Source: UBA5543 sp964464965
Lineage (GTDB): Bacteria > Bacteroidota > Bacteroidia > Chitinophagales > Chitinophagaceae
NCBI GenBank assembly: GCA_964464965.1
Contig: CAYXHM010000003.1
Location: 372,001 to 436,000, forward strand
Direction: 5' to 3'
Length of the DNA: 64,000 bases
Part shown: positions 9,108-20,000 of the stretch, piece after piece
Layout of the letters: each line of letters opens with the position of its first letter
Position numbering within the stretch: the stretch's first letter is position 1
Program-made: the position numbers and the translations under genes
The notes under the pieces: model-generated
The model's database searches: none
What the model was told of the DNA's origin: nothing
Seen by the model: only the letters and a program-made list of their open reading frames with translations

Positions 9108-9701
9108 CTATTTATTTGTGAGCCTGTTATATTCGTCCATACCTTTTTCTGTAAGCAGGCCGCGAATGGTGATGTCATTGATGATGCGCCTTTCCATCAT
9201 ATTCCAGTGGCAGCCCAGTAATTTTTCGGCGAAAAGAAACAACTGGCTTATCCTGTAGTTGGCAAATAATACCGGGCTTATGCCTTCCCTGAACAGGCCT
9301 GCTTTTCTGCCGTTACTTACTACTTCACTTATCATGTTTATATGCACAGCCTCCAGCCCTTCAATATACTTGTCATAAGACAGGGAGTAATATTTTTGAA
9401 ATTGATAAAGGGATATCCTGTTCCAGTCGAAAGAAATCTCATCGAGCAGGTCTGCAATCTTACAAAGCGCCTGTACTGCATTGCCCGCATTGGCGATGAT
9501 ACTTTTGCAGCGGTTGGCAAAAAGCTCGTGAGAGCGTTCTACCACATAGTCTATCACCTCGTTTTTATTCCTGAAATGCTGGTACAGTGTTTTTTTCGAG
9601 ATGCCGGCCTGCCGTGCAATATCATCCATAGTTACATTCTTCAGGCTCAAAGATTTTGTGAGCGTGAGGAAGGCTACCATTATGCGGGATTTCCCATCCA
9701 T
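9108..9701 (-). CDS. TetR/AcrR-family transcriptional regulator
   Basis: The 197-residue protein starts with a TetR helix-turn-helix (about 18-62; core VTMDDIARQAGISKKTLYQH). An all-helical ligand-binding domain of about 130 residues follows. It is the last gene downstream of the RND pump on the same strand, 66 bp from the pump stop. TetR proteins next to RND pumps usually repress them, but here a MarR gene sits at the other end of the operon, so the division of labour is unclear. Confidence 0.88.
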   Translation of the reverse strand: MDGKSRIMVAFLTLTKSLSLKNVTMDDIARQAGISKKTLYQHFRNKNEVIDYVVERSHELFANRCKSIIANAGNAVQALCKIADLLDEISFDWNRISLYQFQKYYSLSYDKYIEGLEAVHINMISEVVSNGRKAGLFREGISPVLFANYRISQLFLFAEKLLGCHWNMMERRIINDITIRGLLTEKGMDEYNRLTNK

Positions 9702-9729
9702 AGTATTATCAATTTACAAAAAATAAACA

Positions 9730-9749
9730 AGCCCCCGGTTAAGAGGGCC
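9730..9749 (-). terminator. Weak hairpin between the RND pump and tetR
   Basis: GCCCC and GGGC arms surround a short spacer, and the minus strand then reads into a T-rich stretch. It could attenuate readthrough from the efflux operon into tetR. Confidence 0.3.
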
Positions 9750-9767
9750 TGCTGAAATCACACAACA

Positions 9768-12700
9768 CTAAACTACCGGTTCTAATGCCGGTTCTTTACG
9801 GGCCACTTTTCTTCTTTTCGTCCTTCTGCCTATTCTTTCTCTTACTTTATCTACCAGATAATACATGATTGGTACTACCACCAGTGTAAGCAACAGTGAG
9901 CTGGTAAGGCCGCCTATGATAACCCATGCCATACCTGACTTCACCTCTGAACCAGCACTTTGAGAGAGGGCCATGGGCATCATACCCACTATCATGGCTA
10001 TGGTCGTCATTAATATAGGGCGGAAACGTTCGCGGCCTGAATCTATTAATGCTTCTACCAGTCCCGCACCTTCGGCTTTACGCTGGTTGGTAAAGTCCAC
10101 CAGCAATATACCGTTCTTGGCTACAAGCCCCATCAGCATGATGAGCCCTATCATGGCGAATATGGTCAGGTCGCTCATGGTAAGTGCCAGTGCAAGGAAG
10201 GCACCTATCATAGCCAGCGGCAGTGCGAACAACACCACGAAAGGATATACCGCATTCTCGTACAGCGCCACCATGATGAGGTACACCAGTAGTATGCCCA
10301 GGCCTAACGCACCCAGCAGGCTGCCGAATGATTTAGACTGATTTTCAAGCGTACCAATGTAATGCCATGTGACACCGGCGGGTAAGCTCAGCTTATTAAT
10401 TGCCTCTGTAATTTCGGCACCTACTGTACCTACAGAGCGGCCTACTACAGATGCATTCACGTTGATGGACGATAACCTGTCCATCCTTTCCAGTGCGGTT
10501 TCGCCCATGTTCTCTTTTATATCTGCAAACTGCGACAATTCAAAAGACAAACCCTGCGCGTTCACAAACCTGAGCTGGCGTACGTCGTTGATATTTGTTT
10601 TGTCAAACTCATCAGACTGTACCATGATGTCATACTCATTACCACCATCACGAAATTTAGCCAGGTCGTTACCACGGAATGCATTGGATATAGCTGTACC
10701 TACCTCTGATGCATTAATACCCAGCAGTGCCATCTTCTCCCTGTTCAGGTTTATTTCCAGTTGCGGCTTGGGGTCTGCGGTGCTGTATTTTACATACTGC
10801 GTTCCGGCAGTTTTTTCAACCGCCTGTTTTATCATTGCTGCGGCCTGGCGTACCTTTTCCCTGCTGTTGGCTTTTATAGCTACCTGCACATCGGCCTGGT
10901 TGTTACCGCCCGTTATACCTATCGGTGCTATGCTCACTTTTACGCCCGGTATATCGCTGATCAATTTTTTCATGCGCATACCAAAGTCGTCTGTAGATAT
11001 GCTGCGTTCTGTCTTGTCTATCAGTGTTACGTTCACATCGGCAATGTTACCGTTGCTGGATGTGGATATATTATTGGACGAGTAACCAATGTTAGAAAAT
11101 ACATTCACTACCTCCGGCTGCTCAAACAATAGCTTTTCTACTTTCTGCGTCAGCATGTTGGTCTGGTAAACAGATGCCTGTGGCGCCAGTTCCAGGTGTA
11201 TGCTCAACTCTCCACGATCGGCAGGGCTAACGAAGGCGGTGCCTATAAAGCCACCTGCCAGCAGTGCGAAAGAACCGAAGAAGATAACTATTACCGGGCC
11301 GAGTATCCATCTTTTATGGCCCAGCGCCCATTTTAATATGCTTGTGTATCCATCCCTCATGCCGGTTATCAGGTTTTCAAACCAGATGTTGATTTTGCCC
11401 CATATTGTTTTAGGGTTGAGATGCTGCACCTTGCCAAAACGTGCGGCCAGCATAGGTGTCAGTGTGAAGCACACCAGCAGGCTCATTAAAGTAGATGTTA
11501 CTACTACCAGTGCAAACTCGCGCAGGATGTTGCCTATCATACCACCTGCCAGTGCTACGGGTACGAATACCACCACATCGACCAGTGTAATAGCCACCGC
11601 GGTGAAACCTATTTCGGAACGGCCATCAATGGCGGCTGTGCGGCGGTCTTTGCCCATCTCCATATGCCGCATGATGTTTTCCAGTATCACTATGGAGTCA
11701 TCTACCAATATACCTACCACCAGCGACAGAGCCATCAGTGTCATCAGGTTCAGCGACATACCCAACAGGTCCATAATGATGAACGTCGGTATCATGGAGG
11801 CGGGTAGTGCTATCAGTACGAACAAGGCGCTACGCCCGCTGTGCAGGAAGAACAGCATGACCAGCCCTACTATAAAGATGGCTATGAACAGGTCATGTAT
11901 CACCGCATCTGCAGACTCCAGCGTATATACTGACTGGTCGGCAGCGATAGAGAACTTCATATCTATATCGCTGTGCGATTTTTCTATGGCAGCAATCTTT
12001 TCCTTTACCAGTTTACTTACTTCCACGGCGTTAGCGTCAGACTGTTTCAGCACCTGTACACCCAATGATGGTACACCATTAAAGTGGTTGATGGCCGTTA
12101 TCTCCGTTTGCGCATCTGTAACATCTGCCACATCTTTCAGGTACACTTTACCACCGTTACTGTATTGAGCTACTACCAAGTTGCGCAGCTGGTTCACATC
12201 TGTAAACTTGGCATCGTATTTTATAGAATATTCAGACTCTGTAGTTTGTATGCTACCTGCGGGTGATGAAAGGCTGGCGCCATTTACAATGCTGGCTACC
12301 TGCGATACTGTAAGGTTGTAGCCTGCCAGTTTATCCTTATTGATGTTTACATCTATTTCTCTTTCGTTACCACCTACCAGGTTTATCTGCCCTACGCCCT
12401 GCACGTTGGCAAGCTGCGGTGCTACCTGGTCGTCCATAATATCATACAGTTCTGCAGGACCGGCTTTAGCCGTTACACTCATTCTCAGTACAGGTATGTC
12501 ATCTGTAGAGAACTTGTTGATAACGGGGTTATCTATACCCTGTGGCAGTGTCACCAGTATCTGGTTCACTTTTCGCTGTGCGTCATTCAGCGCCAGGTTT
12601 ACGTCCACACCATCCTTCAGTGTGATGGTAACGATAGAGGCTCCCTCCTGCGAAGAAGATGTAACACGGTCCACACCTTCCAGTGTAGATACGGCATCTT

Positions 12701-12905
12701 CCATTTTTCGTGTCACGACGTTTTCTATTTCCTCGGCCGATGCACCCCTGTAGCCTGTAATAACAGTCACCACGTTGGCATCAAACTTAGGAAGTAAGTT
12801 ATAGTTCAGCGCCTTGTAGCTTATAAAGCCGAATAGTATCAGCGTAACGAATATTACGGTTATAAGCAATGGCCTGTTAATGGCTAATTCTGCTAGTTTT
12901 TTCAT
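9768..12905 (-). CDS. RND efflux pump, inner-membrane transporter (HAE1/AcrB family)
   Basis: The 1045-residue transporter has the duplicated RND layout: two sets of six membrane helices, each preceded by a large periplasmic porter domain. The proton-relay aspartates of helix 4 are present (ILVDDSIVILEN, Asp402 and Asp403), and helix 10-11 has VAKNGILLVDFTNQ. It would export hydrophobic compounds with the adaptor and outer-membrane channel encoded just upstream. Gaps to neighbours are 32 and 66 bp. Substrate range is unknown. Confidence 0.95.
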   Translation of the reverse strand: MKKLAELAINRPLLITVIFVTLILFGFISYKALNYNLLPKFDANVVTVITGYRGASAEEIENVVTRKMEDAVSTLEGVDRVTSSSQEGASIVTITLKDGVDVNLALNDAQRKVNQILVTLPQGIDNPVINKFSTDDIPVLRMSVTAKAGPAELYDIMDDQVAPQLANVQGVGQINLVGGNEREIDVNINKDKLAGYNLTVSQVASIVNGASLSSPAGSIQTTESEYSIKYDAKFTDVNQLRNLVVAQYSNGGKVYLKDVADVTDAQTEITAINHFNGVPSLGVQVLKQSDANAVEVSKLVKEKIAAIEKSHSDIDMKFSIAADQSVYTLESADAVIHDLFIAIFIVGLVMLFFLHSGRSALFVLIALPASMIPTFIIMDLLGMSLNLMTLMALSLVVGILVDDSIVILENIMRHMEMGKDRRTAAIDGRSEIGFTAVAITLVDVVVFVPVALAGGMIGNILREFALVVVTSTLMSLLVCFTLTPMLAARFGKVQHLNPKTIWGKINIWFENLITGMRDGYTSILKWALGHKRWILGPVIVIFFGSFALLAGGFIGTAFVSPADRGELSIHLELAPQASVYQTNMLTQKVEKLLFEQPEVVNVFSNIGYSSNNISTSSNGNIADVNVTLIDKTERSISTDDFGMRMKKLISDIPGVKVSIAPIGITGGNNQADVQVAIKANSREKVRQAAAMIKQAVEKTAGTQYVKYSTADPKPQLEINLNREKMALLGINASEVGTAISNAFRGNDLAKFRDGGNEYDIMVQSDEFDKTNINDVRQLRFVNAQGLSFELSQFADIKENMGETALERMDRLSSINVNASVVGRSVGTVGAEITEAINKLSLPAGVTWHYIGTLENQSKSFGSLLGALGLGILLVYLIMVALYENAVYPFVVLFALPLAMIGAFLALALTMSDLTIFAMIGLIMLMGLVAKNGILLVDFTNQRKAEGAGLVEALIDSGRERFRPILMTTIAMIVGMMPMALSQSAGSEVKSGMAWVIIGGLTSSLLLTLVVVPIMYYLVDKVRERIGRRTKRRKVARKEPALEPVV

Positions 12906-12937
12906 TGTATCATTTGTTGTTTTATGGGTGGCAGTAT

Positions 12938-13996
12938 TTATTTGGTTACACGTACCGCACTACCATTGCTTAAGTTTATCTGCCCGTTCACTATTACTAC
13001 ATCGCCTTCTTTCAGCCCGTCCAGCACTTCTACATTACTACCCAGCTCAGCGCCTACAGTTATTTTACGGGTAAGGGCTTTGCCATTTTCTACCGTGTAC
13101 ACATAGGGGTTCTTCATACTTTCTACCAGCGCGCTGCGCGGTATCTGCAAGGCGTTGCGCTCGCTGTTTTGTATAAAATCAGCATATACAAATGTGCCTG
13201 CTTTTAATGGGTGCGCCTGCGAGTTGGGCAGTTCTATCTGCACCTGGTAGTTGTGCGCCGCATCGCCTTGCTGGCTGATGAATATCACCCTGCCATTAAA
13301 CACCTGGCCCGGATACAACTCTGTATTCACTTTTACCGCCTGGCCGTTTTTTATCCTGTACGCATCGTTCTCGCTAAGCTGTACATCCACTTTCAGTTTT
13401 GATACATCTACCACTTTGCCCAATACAGTGCCGGGGCTTACAAATTCTCCTGCTTCTGCATTTTTAACAATAATCTGCCCGCCTACGGGGGCTTTAATGT
13501 TGTTATCCGCCATTTGTTTTTTTATCTGGCTTACCTGGTTGGTTGCGTTGTCCAGGTTATATTTTATCTCCTGCAGGTTGGTTTCTGTAGTGGCTTCACC
13601 TTCCAGCAACCTTGAGTACCTGTCATAGTCCCGCTGTAATTTTTCCTGTTGCAGCATTGCTGCTTCCAGTTTTAGTTGCAGCATCTTGTTGTCTATCTGC
13701 GCTACTACTGCGCCCTTCTGTACATGAGCGCCCAGTGTAAAGTTTACAGCCTGCAGGTTGCCCGATGTGGTAGCAGCTATATCTGCCTCCATATACGGCA
13801 CCAGTGTACCTGTTTTCACAAGGCTCAGGTTTACTGCGCCGGTGGTCACTGCTACAGCATTAACAGGTATCTCCACACCCGCATCCTGTGTTACATTTTT
13901 CTTTTCGTTGATTTTCTTTTTGTTGCTCACCAGCCTGAAAGCCATCAGGCCCACCAGCGCTACCGCTATTATTATGATCCAGCTTTTCTTTTTCAT
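12938..13996 (-). CDS. RND efflux periplasmic adaptor (MFP)
   Basis: The 352-residue membrane fusion protein has one N-terminal membrane anchor (about 5-22, no lipobox cysteine). Next come half-motifs of the biotinyl-lipoyl fold flanking a coiled coil (about 110-165), then a beta-barrel and a membrane-proximal domain ending in GLKEGDVVIVNGQINLSNG. It bridges the pump and the TolC-like channel and lies between their genes with 32- and 38-bp gaps. The product is well supported. Confidence 0.92.
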   Translation of the reverse strand: MKKKSWIIIIAVALVGLMAFRLVSNKKKINEKKNVTQDAGVEIPVNAVAVTTGAVNLSLVKTGTLVPYMEADIAATTSGNLQAVNFTLGAHVQKGAVVAQIDNKMLQLKLEAAMLQQEKLQRDYDRYSRLLEGEATTETNLQEIKYNLDNATNQVSQIKKQMADNNIKAPVGGQIIVKNAEAGEFVSPGTVLGKVVDVSKLKVDVQLSENDAYRIKNGQAVKVNTELYPGQVFNGRVIFISQQGDAAHNYQVQIELPNSQAHPLKAGTFVYADFIQNSERNALQIPRSALVESMKNPYVYTVENGKALTRKITVGAELGSNVEVLDGLKEGDVVIVNGQINLSNGSAVRVTK

Positions 13997-14034
13997 TGTT
14001 GTATTTATATGTAGTTAATGTTGTGTTGTTTTTT

Positions 14035-15366
14035 TTACAGTTTTGAATAATAGTCTTCCAGTGTACTGTTGGTGCGTTCTACATCAAGCTGCGCCAGGTA
14101 ATAACTGATGAGCGATTGTATGTAGTTGTTCTGCGCATCGCGGTAGGCGGACTCCGCATTCAGCAGGTCGCTTAGTGTGCCTACGCCTTCTTTATACTGC
14201 AGGCTGGTATTTTCATATACCTGTATGGCCAGGTCAACGTTCTCTTTATTTGTACCCAGTGTACTCTTTGCCTGGTTGAAACTGGTAACGGCATTCTGGT
14301 ATTGAAGGTTAAGCTGTGCCGTATTGATGGCCAGGTTCAGCTTTGCATTGTTCCTTTGGAAGATGGCCTGGTGGTACTGTGCATTACGCCTGAAGCCGCT
14401 GAATAAGTTCCATGTCAGTTTCAGTCCTATGGCAGAATAGTCGAACTGGCGGTTGAAGACCTTCTCCACATCCCCGCCAAAACCATTGGCGCCATAACGT
14501 GCAAATGCAGACAAGGTAGGCAATGCACCTGCACGTATAGATTTAGCATTCAGGTCGTACAGTTGTATCTGCCTTTCCTGTAATTGATAATCTATGGTAT
14601 TCTTAAACCTGAAATCGGGCATATGGGTTATCTGTGGTGTATAGTTGAGCCACCGCGCAGTGTCTGACAGTTGCACCTCTTCATCATTAAACAGCCCCAT
14701 AGAATTTTTAAGGCTGTTGTAAGCATATTCCAGGTTGCTTTCCGCAACTGAAATCTGTGCCAGTACGTTGTTCAGGTTTACCTGCACCTGCTTTACGTCC
14801 ACTTTTTTTGCAACGCCTGCTTCAGCCTGCAACTGTGATATTTTCAGCAGCTTTTCTATACGCTCTTTATTGCCATTCAGCAGCTCCAGCTGTTTCTGTA
14901 TGGTTATAACCTGGTAGTAAGAAGAGGCTATATTATAAATGATTGTTTGTTTCGTCTGCGCCTCATTCAGTACTGCAATTTCCTTATTAGGCTTATTTGC
15001 TTTCAGGCCGGTAATGAGTGCCTGGTTGTAGATAGCCTGCTCTGCCTGTGCAGTTACCGTACTGGCATATTTATTACCAAAAGCCACCCTTGTTTCCGTT
15101 GGCGAAAATGCGCCGGCGGGTATGATGTTGGTTTGCAGCTTCAGATTGTTGGTGAAGTCACCATTCACATTTACCTGCGGCAGATAGCCGGCTACAGCTT
15201 CTACAGACGCCTGCTTTGCATTAGCTACATTATTACGCGCCACGTTCAGCGAAGGGTGGTTGGCCATACCATATTCTATACATTCTTTAAGTGTATATGA
15301 TGCCTGTGCGCCTGCATGGTTGCCGGCCAGCATAGCCATAATTGCTATTGCAGCAACCTTTATCAT
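14035..15366 (-). CDS. TolC-family outer membrane efflux channel
   Basis: Starting at 15366 gives a clean signal peptide (MIKVAAIAIMAMLAGNHAGAQA). An in-frame ATG at 15402 would add 12 polar residues in front. The mature protein has the duplicated OEP repeats: long helices with heptad Gln/Leu/Asn pattern and the conserved end of each repeat (GVGTLSDLLNAESAYRDAQN). It forms the outer-membrane exit duct for the RND pump downstream. Confidence 0.92.
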   Translation of the reverse strand: MIKVAAIAIMAMLAGNHAGAQASYTLKECIEYGMANHPSLNVARNNVANAKQASVEAVAGYLPQVNVNGDFTNNLKLQTNIIPAGAFSPTETRVAFGNKYASTVTAQAEQAIYNQALITGLKANKPNKEIAVLNEAQTKQTIIYNIASSYYQVITIQKQLELLNGNKERIEKLLKISQLQAEAGVAKKVDVKQVQVNLNNVLAQISVAESNLEYAYNSLKNSMGLFNDEEVQLSDTARWLNYTPQITHMPDFRFKNTIDYQLQERQIQLYDLNAKSIRAGALPTLSAFARYGANGFGGDVEKVFNRQFDYSAIGLKLTWNLFSGFRRNAQYHQAIFQRNNAKLNLAINTAQLNLQYQNAVTSFNQAKSTLGTNKENVDLAIQVYENTSLQYKEGVGTLSDLLNAESAYRDAQNNYIQSLISYYLAQLDVERTNSTLEDYYSKL

Positions 15367-15426
15367 ATTGTTAAATTTGAATGACCTATCAACTATTGAC
15401 ATATCAACTATTTGGGTTAAAAAATT

Positions 15427-15903
15427 TTAAATATTCTCAAGCTTATCGGCAATACGCTTCATATTGTCAATGGCTTCCTTTCTTTCCTGCTCTTCCAGTA
15501 TCTTAAAAGTTTCCTGCTCTATGCGTTTCATCAGCTCCTTTATCCTTTCAGCCATATACTTTCCGGCATCTGTTACGTGTACCAGGTTGCGGCGCTTGTC
15601 GTTGGCATCCTGCACTATCTTCACAAAACCCTTACGCTCTAATGTGCCCAGGGTACGCTGTATAGACGATTTATCGCGGTGCGTGAGTTCCGCTATCTCC
15701 TGCTGCGACAGTGCGTCATGTGCGTAGGCTGTCATCAGTATGGGGAACTGCTCCAGTTGCAATGGTATTTTGGCTTCCTGGAATATCTGGTTACCTTTAC
15801 GGAACATGGATTTCTGGATACGATGTATTTGGAAAAACAGGGTGTCCCGCATTTCTGCGAATAGCTTCTCTGTAATTATTTCCCTTTTATTATCCGTATT
15901 CAT
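15427..15903 (-). CDS. MarR-family transcriptional regulator
   Basis: The 158-residue protein has the MarR winged helix (about 60-125; LSQQEIAELTHRDKSSIQRT and the wing VQDANDKRRNLVHVT) between dimerisation helices. It is the first gene of the efflux operon. Its own promoter contains a perfect palindrome between -33 and -7 (see 15908-15939), so repression of the operon by its own MarR is the simplest reading. The -7 box ends only 4 bp before the ATG, implying a leaderless or nearly leaderless transcript. Confidence 0.92.
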   Translation of the reverse strand: MNTDNKREIITEKLFAEMRDTLFFQIHRIQKSMFRKGNQIFQEAKIPLQLEQFPILMTAYAHDALSQQEIAELTHRDKSSIQRTLGTLERKGFVKIVQDANDKRRNLVHVTDAGKYMAERIKELMKRIEQETFKILEEQERKEAIDNMKRIADKLENI

Positions 15904-15907
15904 TTAG

Positions 15908-15939
15908 CAAAGGTAATATTATGTTGACATGTCAACCAA
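15908..15939 (-). promoter_or_regulatory. marR-efflux promoter with palindromic operator
   Basis: On the minus strand a TTG (15939-15937) is followed after 21 bp by TACCTTTG (15915-15908), a full TAnnTTTG -7 box. Between them lies the perfect palindrome GTTGACATGTCAAC (15923-15936), of the TTGACATGTCAA type often bound by MarR proteins. A bound repressor would block the core promoter. Confidence 0.7.
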
Positions 15940-15979
15940 ATTTATCTTTTAAAGGAATTGTTAATGAGATAGGAGGCTT

Positions 15980-16537
15980 TTAGAAGAGCCTGTTACGGGC
16001 ATAAAGTATTTTGTCGCCTTTGAAAAACAGGAAACGCCCAAATCTTTCTTCCTTATTGAGCCCTGCACCTTTTACCAGGTCGCCGGTAAAACGTTTGTTG
16101 TATTTACCACAGAAATCGGCCTTGTAGTATTGGTGATTGGGTATGAACAGCGGGCCCGGTATGGTGTGCTGCTGCTCCATTATTCTAATGTCATAGTAGT
16201 CTGCCACTATGTAGAGTTTGTAATTCATTTTGTCGCAATAACGCTGCGCTGTCTCTATAGTAATACACATATCGCTATGGCAATGGGGCGACCAGCGGTA
16301 AACAACTGATGTATCGTTATCCTTCATACAATTAAGCAGTTGGCTGCCTGTAATGGCATATATTTTACTATCATTAGCCCTGGCGCAGATGTTTTCAGAT
16401 GGCTGTGTAAATATTACCTTCGATTTTTCTTTGTCAGATAGCTTTTTGTAGCCGCTATAGAAACCGGCGGTATTGGTAATGACACAGCCGCTGAAGGCGA
16501 ACAGAACAGGTAGTAAGTATAACAAATATTTTATCAT
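15980..16537 (-). CDS. Lipoprotein of unknown function
   Basis: The 185-residue protein begins with a lipoprotein signal (LLPVLFAFSGC, lipidated Cys18). The mature part has several cysteines and a WSPHCHSDMC segment (about 92-101). That resembles the surroundings of a thioredoxin-like active site but lacks a clear CxxC. A redox or thiol role is only a possibility. It is transcribed away from tamB and is not obviously linked to the efflux operon. Confidence 0.7.
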   Translation of the reverse strand: MIKYLLYLLPVLFAFSGCVITNTAGFYSGYKKLSDKEKSKVIFTQPSENICARANDSKIYAITGSQLLNCMKDNDTSVVYRWSPHCHSDMCITIETAQRYCDKMNYKLYIVADYYDIRIMEQQHTIPGPLFIPNHQYYKADFCGKYNKRFTGDLVKGAGLNKEERFGRFLFFKGDKILYARNRLF

Positions 16538-16606
16538 AGGTATAGTTGAACGGATAACTAAGTAAATAGTTACACTGAAGGGCCAAAATCTACCTGATGG
16601 ATATAG

Positions 16607-16855
16607 TTATTGTGCCTCAATGCGCACATGCAGTGAAACAGGCTCAATATACAGGATGCAATGGCGGACTGTTATATGATGTTTGGTAACCTGTTTATCC
16701 TCCAGCCAATCGGTAGTAGTTTCGCATGGACAGTTAATAGCCAGGTGATTGACCAAATGCTCTTGCCCTGCGATTAGTAGCCTCCATATAAGATTTTTGC
16801 CATCTGATTCAGTATTGTACCTGATCTTTACATCTTCCGTTACTATGGTTTGCAT
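16607..16855 (-). CDS. Small protein of unknown function
   Basis: The likely start is the ATG at 16855, giving 82 residues beginning MQTIVTEDVKIRYNTESDG. An in-frame ATG at 16999 would add a Ser/Lys-rich 48-residue segment that looks non-coding. The core has WRLLIAGQEHLVNHLAI, then PCETTTDW, and a His-rich strand KHHITVRHC. Short beta-rich Bacteroidota proteins of this shape exist, but I know no function. No signal peptide with the shorter start. Confidence 0.5.
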   Translation of the reverse strand: MQTIVTEDVKIRYNTESDGKNLIWRLLIAGQEHLVNHLAINCPCETTTDWLEDKQVTKHHITVRHCILYIEPVSLHVRIEAQ

Positions 16856-17088
16856 CCTGTTAAGGTTTTTGGCAAGTAAAATAGGGTATGTTCCATTACA
16901 ATTCAAATAAAAAGGCGAATCCGGTTTACACGATGATTTTGAAGCTGATGCCGAAGAAACAGGGCGTGGCTTTAATAGTACCGTCTGCCCGGTATTCATA
17001 TGTTCAGGTATCTTCCACTACCTTTACCAAACTTTACTGGCCTGAAAATTGTTAAGAGGTCAGGTAAATTATTGTCCTTAAGCAATTT

Positions 17089-20000
17089 ATGCGAAAAGCG
17101 CTCCGCATTTTTTTATATATCCTCGGCGGTATACTGGTACTGGTTATCGGTGTGGTGGTGTTCCTGAACACCCCGCCTGGCAAGAGGTTTGTGCGTGATA
17201 AGGCTGTTTCCTTCCTGAAAAATAAGCTGAAAACAGAAGTGCAGATAGCAGAGCTGGGCTATGGTATCCCCAAATTCATCAACCTGGAAGGGGTATTATT
17301 TAAAGACCGGGACAATGATACACTGCTGTATGCGGGCAATATACATGTGAATGTCGATATGCTGGGCCTGATAAGCGGCAAAATAGATGTGAAGAGCGTG
17401 AAGCTGGAACACATCACCAGCCATATATACCGCAATGCCCCCGATACCAATTTCAACTTTACCTACATCATCAACGCATTTGCCGGAGACCCCACCAAAC
17501 CAAAAGAAGAAAAACCAAAAGATACCACCGGCTCGCCAATGGCGATAGATGTGAACAAAGTACTGCTGGATGATATTCATTTAACATTCAGGGATAAGAC
17601 CGGCGGTACAGACCTTGCGGTGGACCTTGACCACCTTGAACTGAAGATGAGGAAGATAGACCTGGAGACTATGGACTTCCGCATAAGGGACCTGGTTGTG
17701 AGCGGGCTGAACACAACCTTCTTCCAGGACACATCTTTACTGCCGCCACAACCTAAAGATACTACACAGACAGCCCTGCTGCTGAGCGCAGATAATATAG
17801 ACCTGGAAAATATCAGGTTTACCTACAGCGATAATTCAGATAAATTCCTGCTGGATATAAACCTGGGTAACCTGCGTGCGGCGGTAGAACAATTTGACCT
17901 GCTGAACCAGAAGGTAAGGGTAGATAAACTGGAACTGGAGCATACAACCACTAAAATAGTGATGGGCAAACAGTCTGCCCTGCCGGAGAAAGTGGAGGAA
18001 GTAGTAGATACGCTGCCACAATCAAACTGGAGGGTGGAAGCGAATACGCTGCACCTGGCCAATATAGGTTTTGCCATGGATGATGAGAATAAACCACGCC
18101 AGCAATATGGTATGGATTATGCCCACCTGGACGCTCAAAAACTGGCGCTGGATGCAAAAGATATATTATATACCGCAGACAGCATACTGGGCAAAATAAG
18201 CCACCTGGCTGTAAAGGAACGTAGCGGACTGGACCTGCAGGAACTGAAAACAAACTTTGCCTACCACAACAAAGGCGGCTACCTGCGAGACCTGTACCTG
18301 CAAACATCTAACACCATATTGCGCGATTACCTGGAGGTGAGCTACCCATCGCTGGACAGCCTGGCTACTGCTATGGACAGGATGATGGTAAAAGCCAACC
18401 TGGTAAAAAGTAAAATAGGGCTGGCAGATGTGCTGATATTTGTACCCGACCTGCGCAAGCAAGACCTCTTTAAAAAATACGGTAACGGGCACCTGGATTT
18501 TGAGGCCGTGCTGGATGGTTATTTAGCAAAGCTGAACATAGAAAGGTTTTACCTGAAAGGACTAACACAAACAGAAGTGCTGCTGAAAGGTAAGCTGAAC
18601 GGCCTGCCTGAAACCAATAAAATAAACTACGACCTGGTTATTAATAAACTGAAATCGGGTGCAGCGGATATTAAGGCTATTGTGCCGCCATCTGCATTGG
18701 AAAGTATCAGGGTGCCCGACAACTTGTCTATAGTAGGTAAGGTGCGTGGTACGCTGGAAGATTATAATACAGACCTGGTAATGGTGAGCAGCGATGGTGC
18801 AGCTACTATAAAAGGATATATACACATGTCGCCCGGCAAAGGCAGGGAAAAATATGACATGTATGTAAATACCAATAAGCTGAACGTTGGTAAGATAATA
18901 AAGCAGGATAGCCTAATGGGCGCCATCACAATGGTGATGACAGCAAAGGGCAGCAGCTTTGACATTAACACCATGAATGCGCTTGTTGAGGCCAAAATCA
19001 TTTCTGCAGAGCTGATGAAGTACAGCTACAGCGGCATCAGCGTGAATGGTGAGGTGGCGGATAAGAAAGGCGTGCTGGCATTGTTGTCAACAGACCCTAA
19101 CCTGATCATGCAACTGAACGCGAATGCCGACTTTACAGGGCAGGACCCCGCCGTAACTGCGGAACTGAATATAGACAGTGCAGACTTACAGGCCTTACAA
19201 TTATCGGCCGATGAACTGCGTATCAGGACATTGATAACCGCCGATGTTCCTAAACTGAATGCTGATTATCCTGAAGGAGTAGTGAGCATCAGCAAGTCGG
19301 TAGTGGCTGCAAAGGGCGAGAGATATTTTATAGACAGCCTGTTTGTAAGCTCGAACCCCAGCCAGGATACAGGCCAGAACATATGGGTGAGTGCCGATTT
19401 TTTACAGGCGCACATTACCGGTAAAACACCACTGCGGCAAATTGGCAATGTGGTGAAGGAACACATCAACCGCCATTACAATATGGAGGCGGACAGCGCT
19501 ACTGTACAGGCAAAGGTGCAGGATACCACAAAACTACCGGCAGATTATAACCTGGCACTGGATGCTACTATACAAGACCGCCCGTTGCTGCATACGTTGC
19601 TGCCCGGACTGGTAAGCACCGATACTATATATATAAATGCCGATATAGACCCCAGTACCCTGGCCCTGGATGTAGATGGCCGCCAGGTGGTGTATGGCAG
19701 TAATACCATAGACAGCCTGCAGGTACGGGTGAATGGCGTAGATTCAGGGCTGGACTACCGTGTATCTGTAGATAAGGTAAGCACACCCGCTATGCAACTG
19801 TGGAAAAGCAGTGTAACCGGCAGGCTTGATAAAGATGATATAACAGCGAATATACGCCTGGGAGACTCTGCCGATAAGGCACGCTTTGCCATAAACGCAG
19901 TACTGCAACAGGACGACAGCGCCAACGTGCTGACGCTGAAAGAAGGGCTGCTGCTGAACTACGAAACATGGCAGGTAGCACAGCCTAACAAAATAGTATT

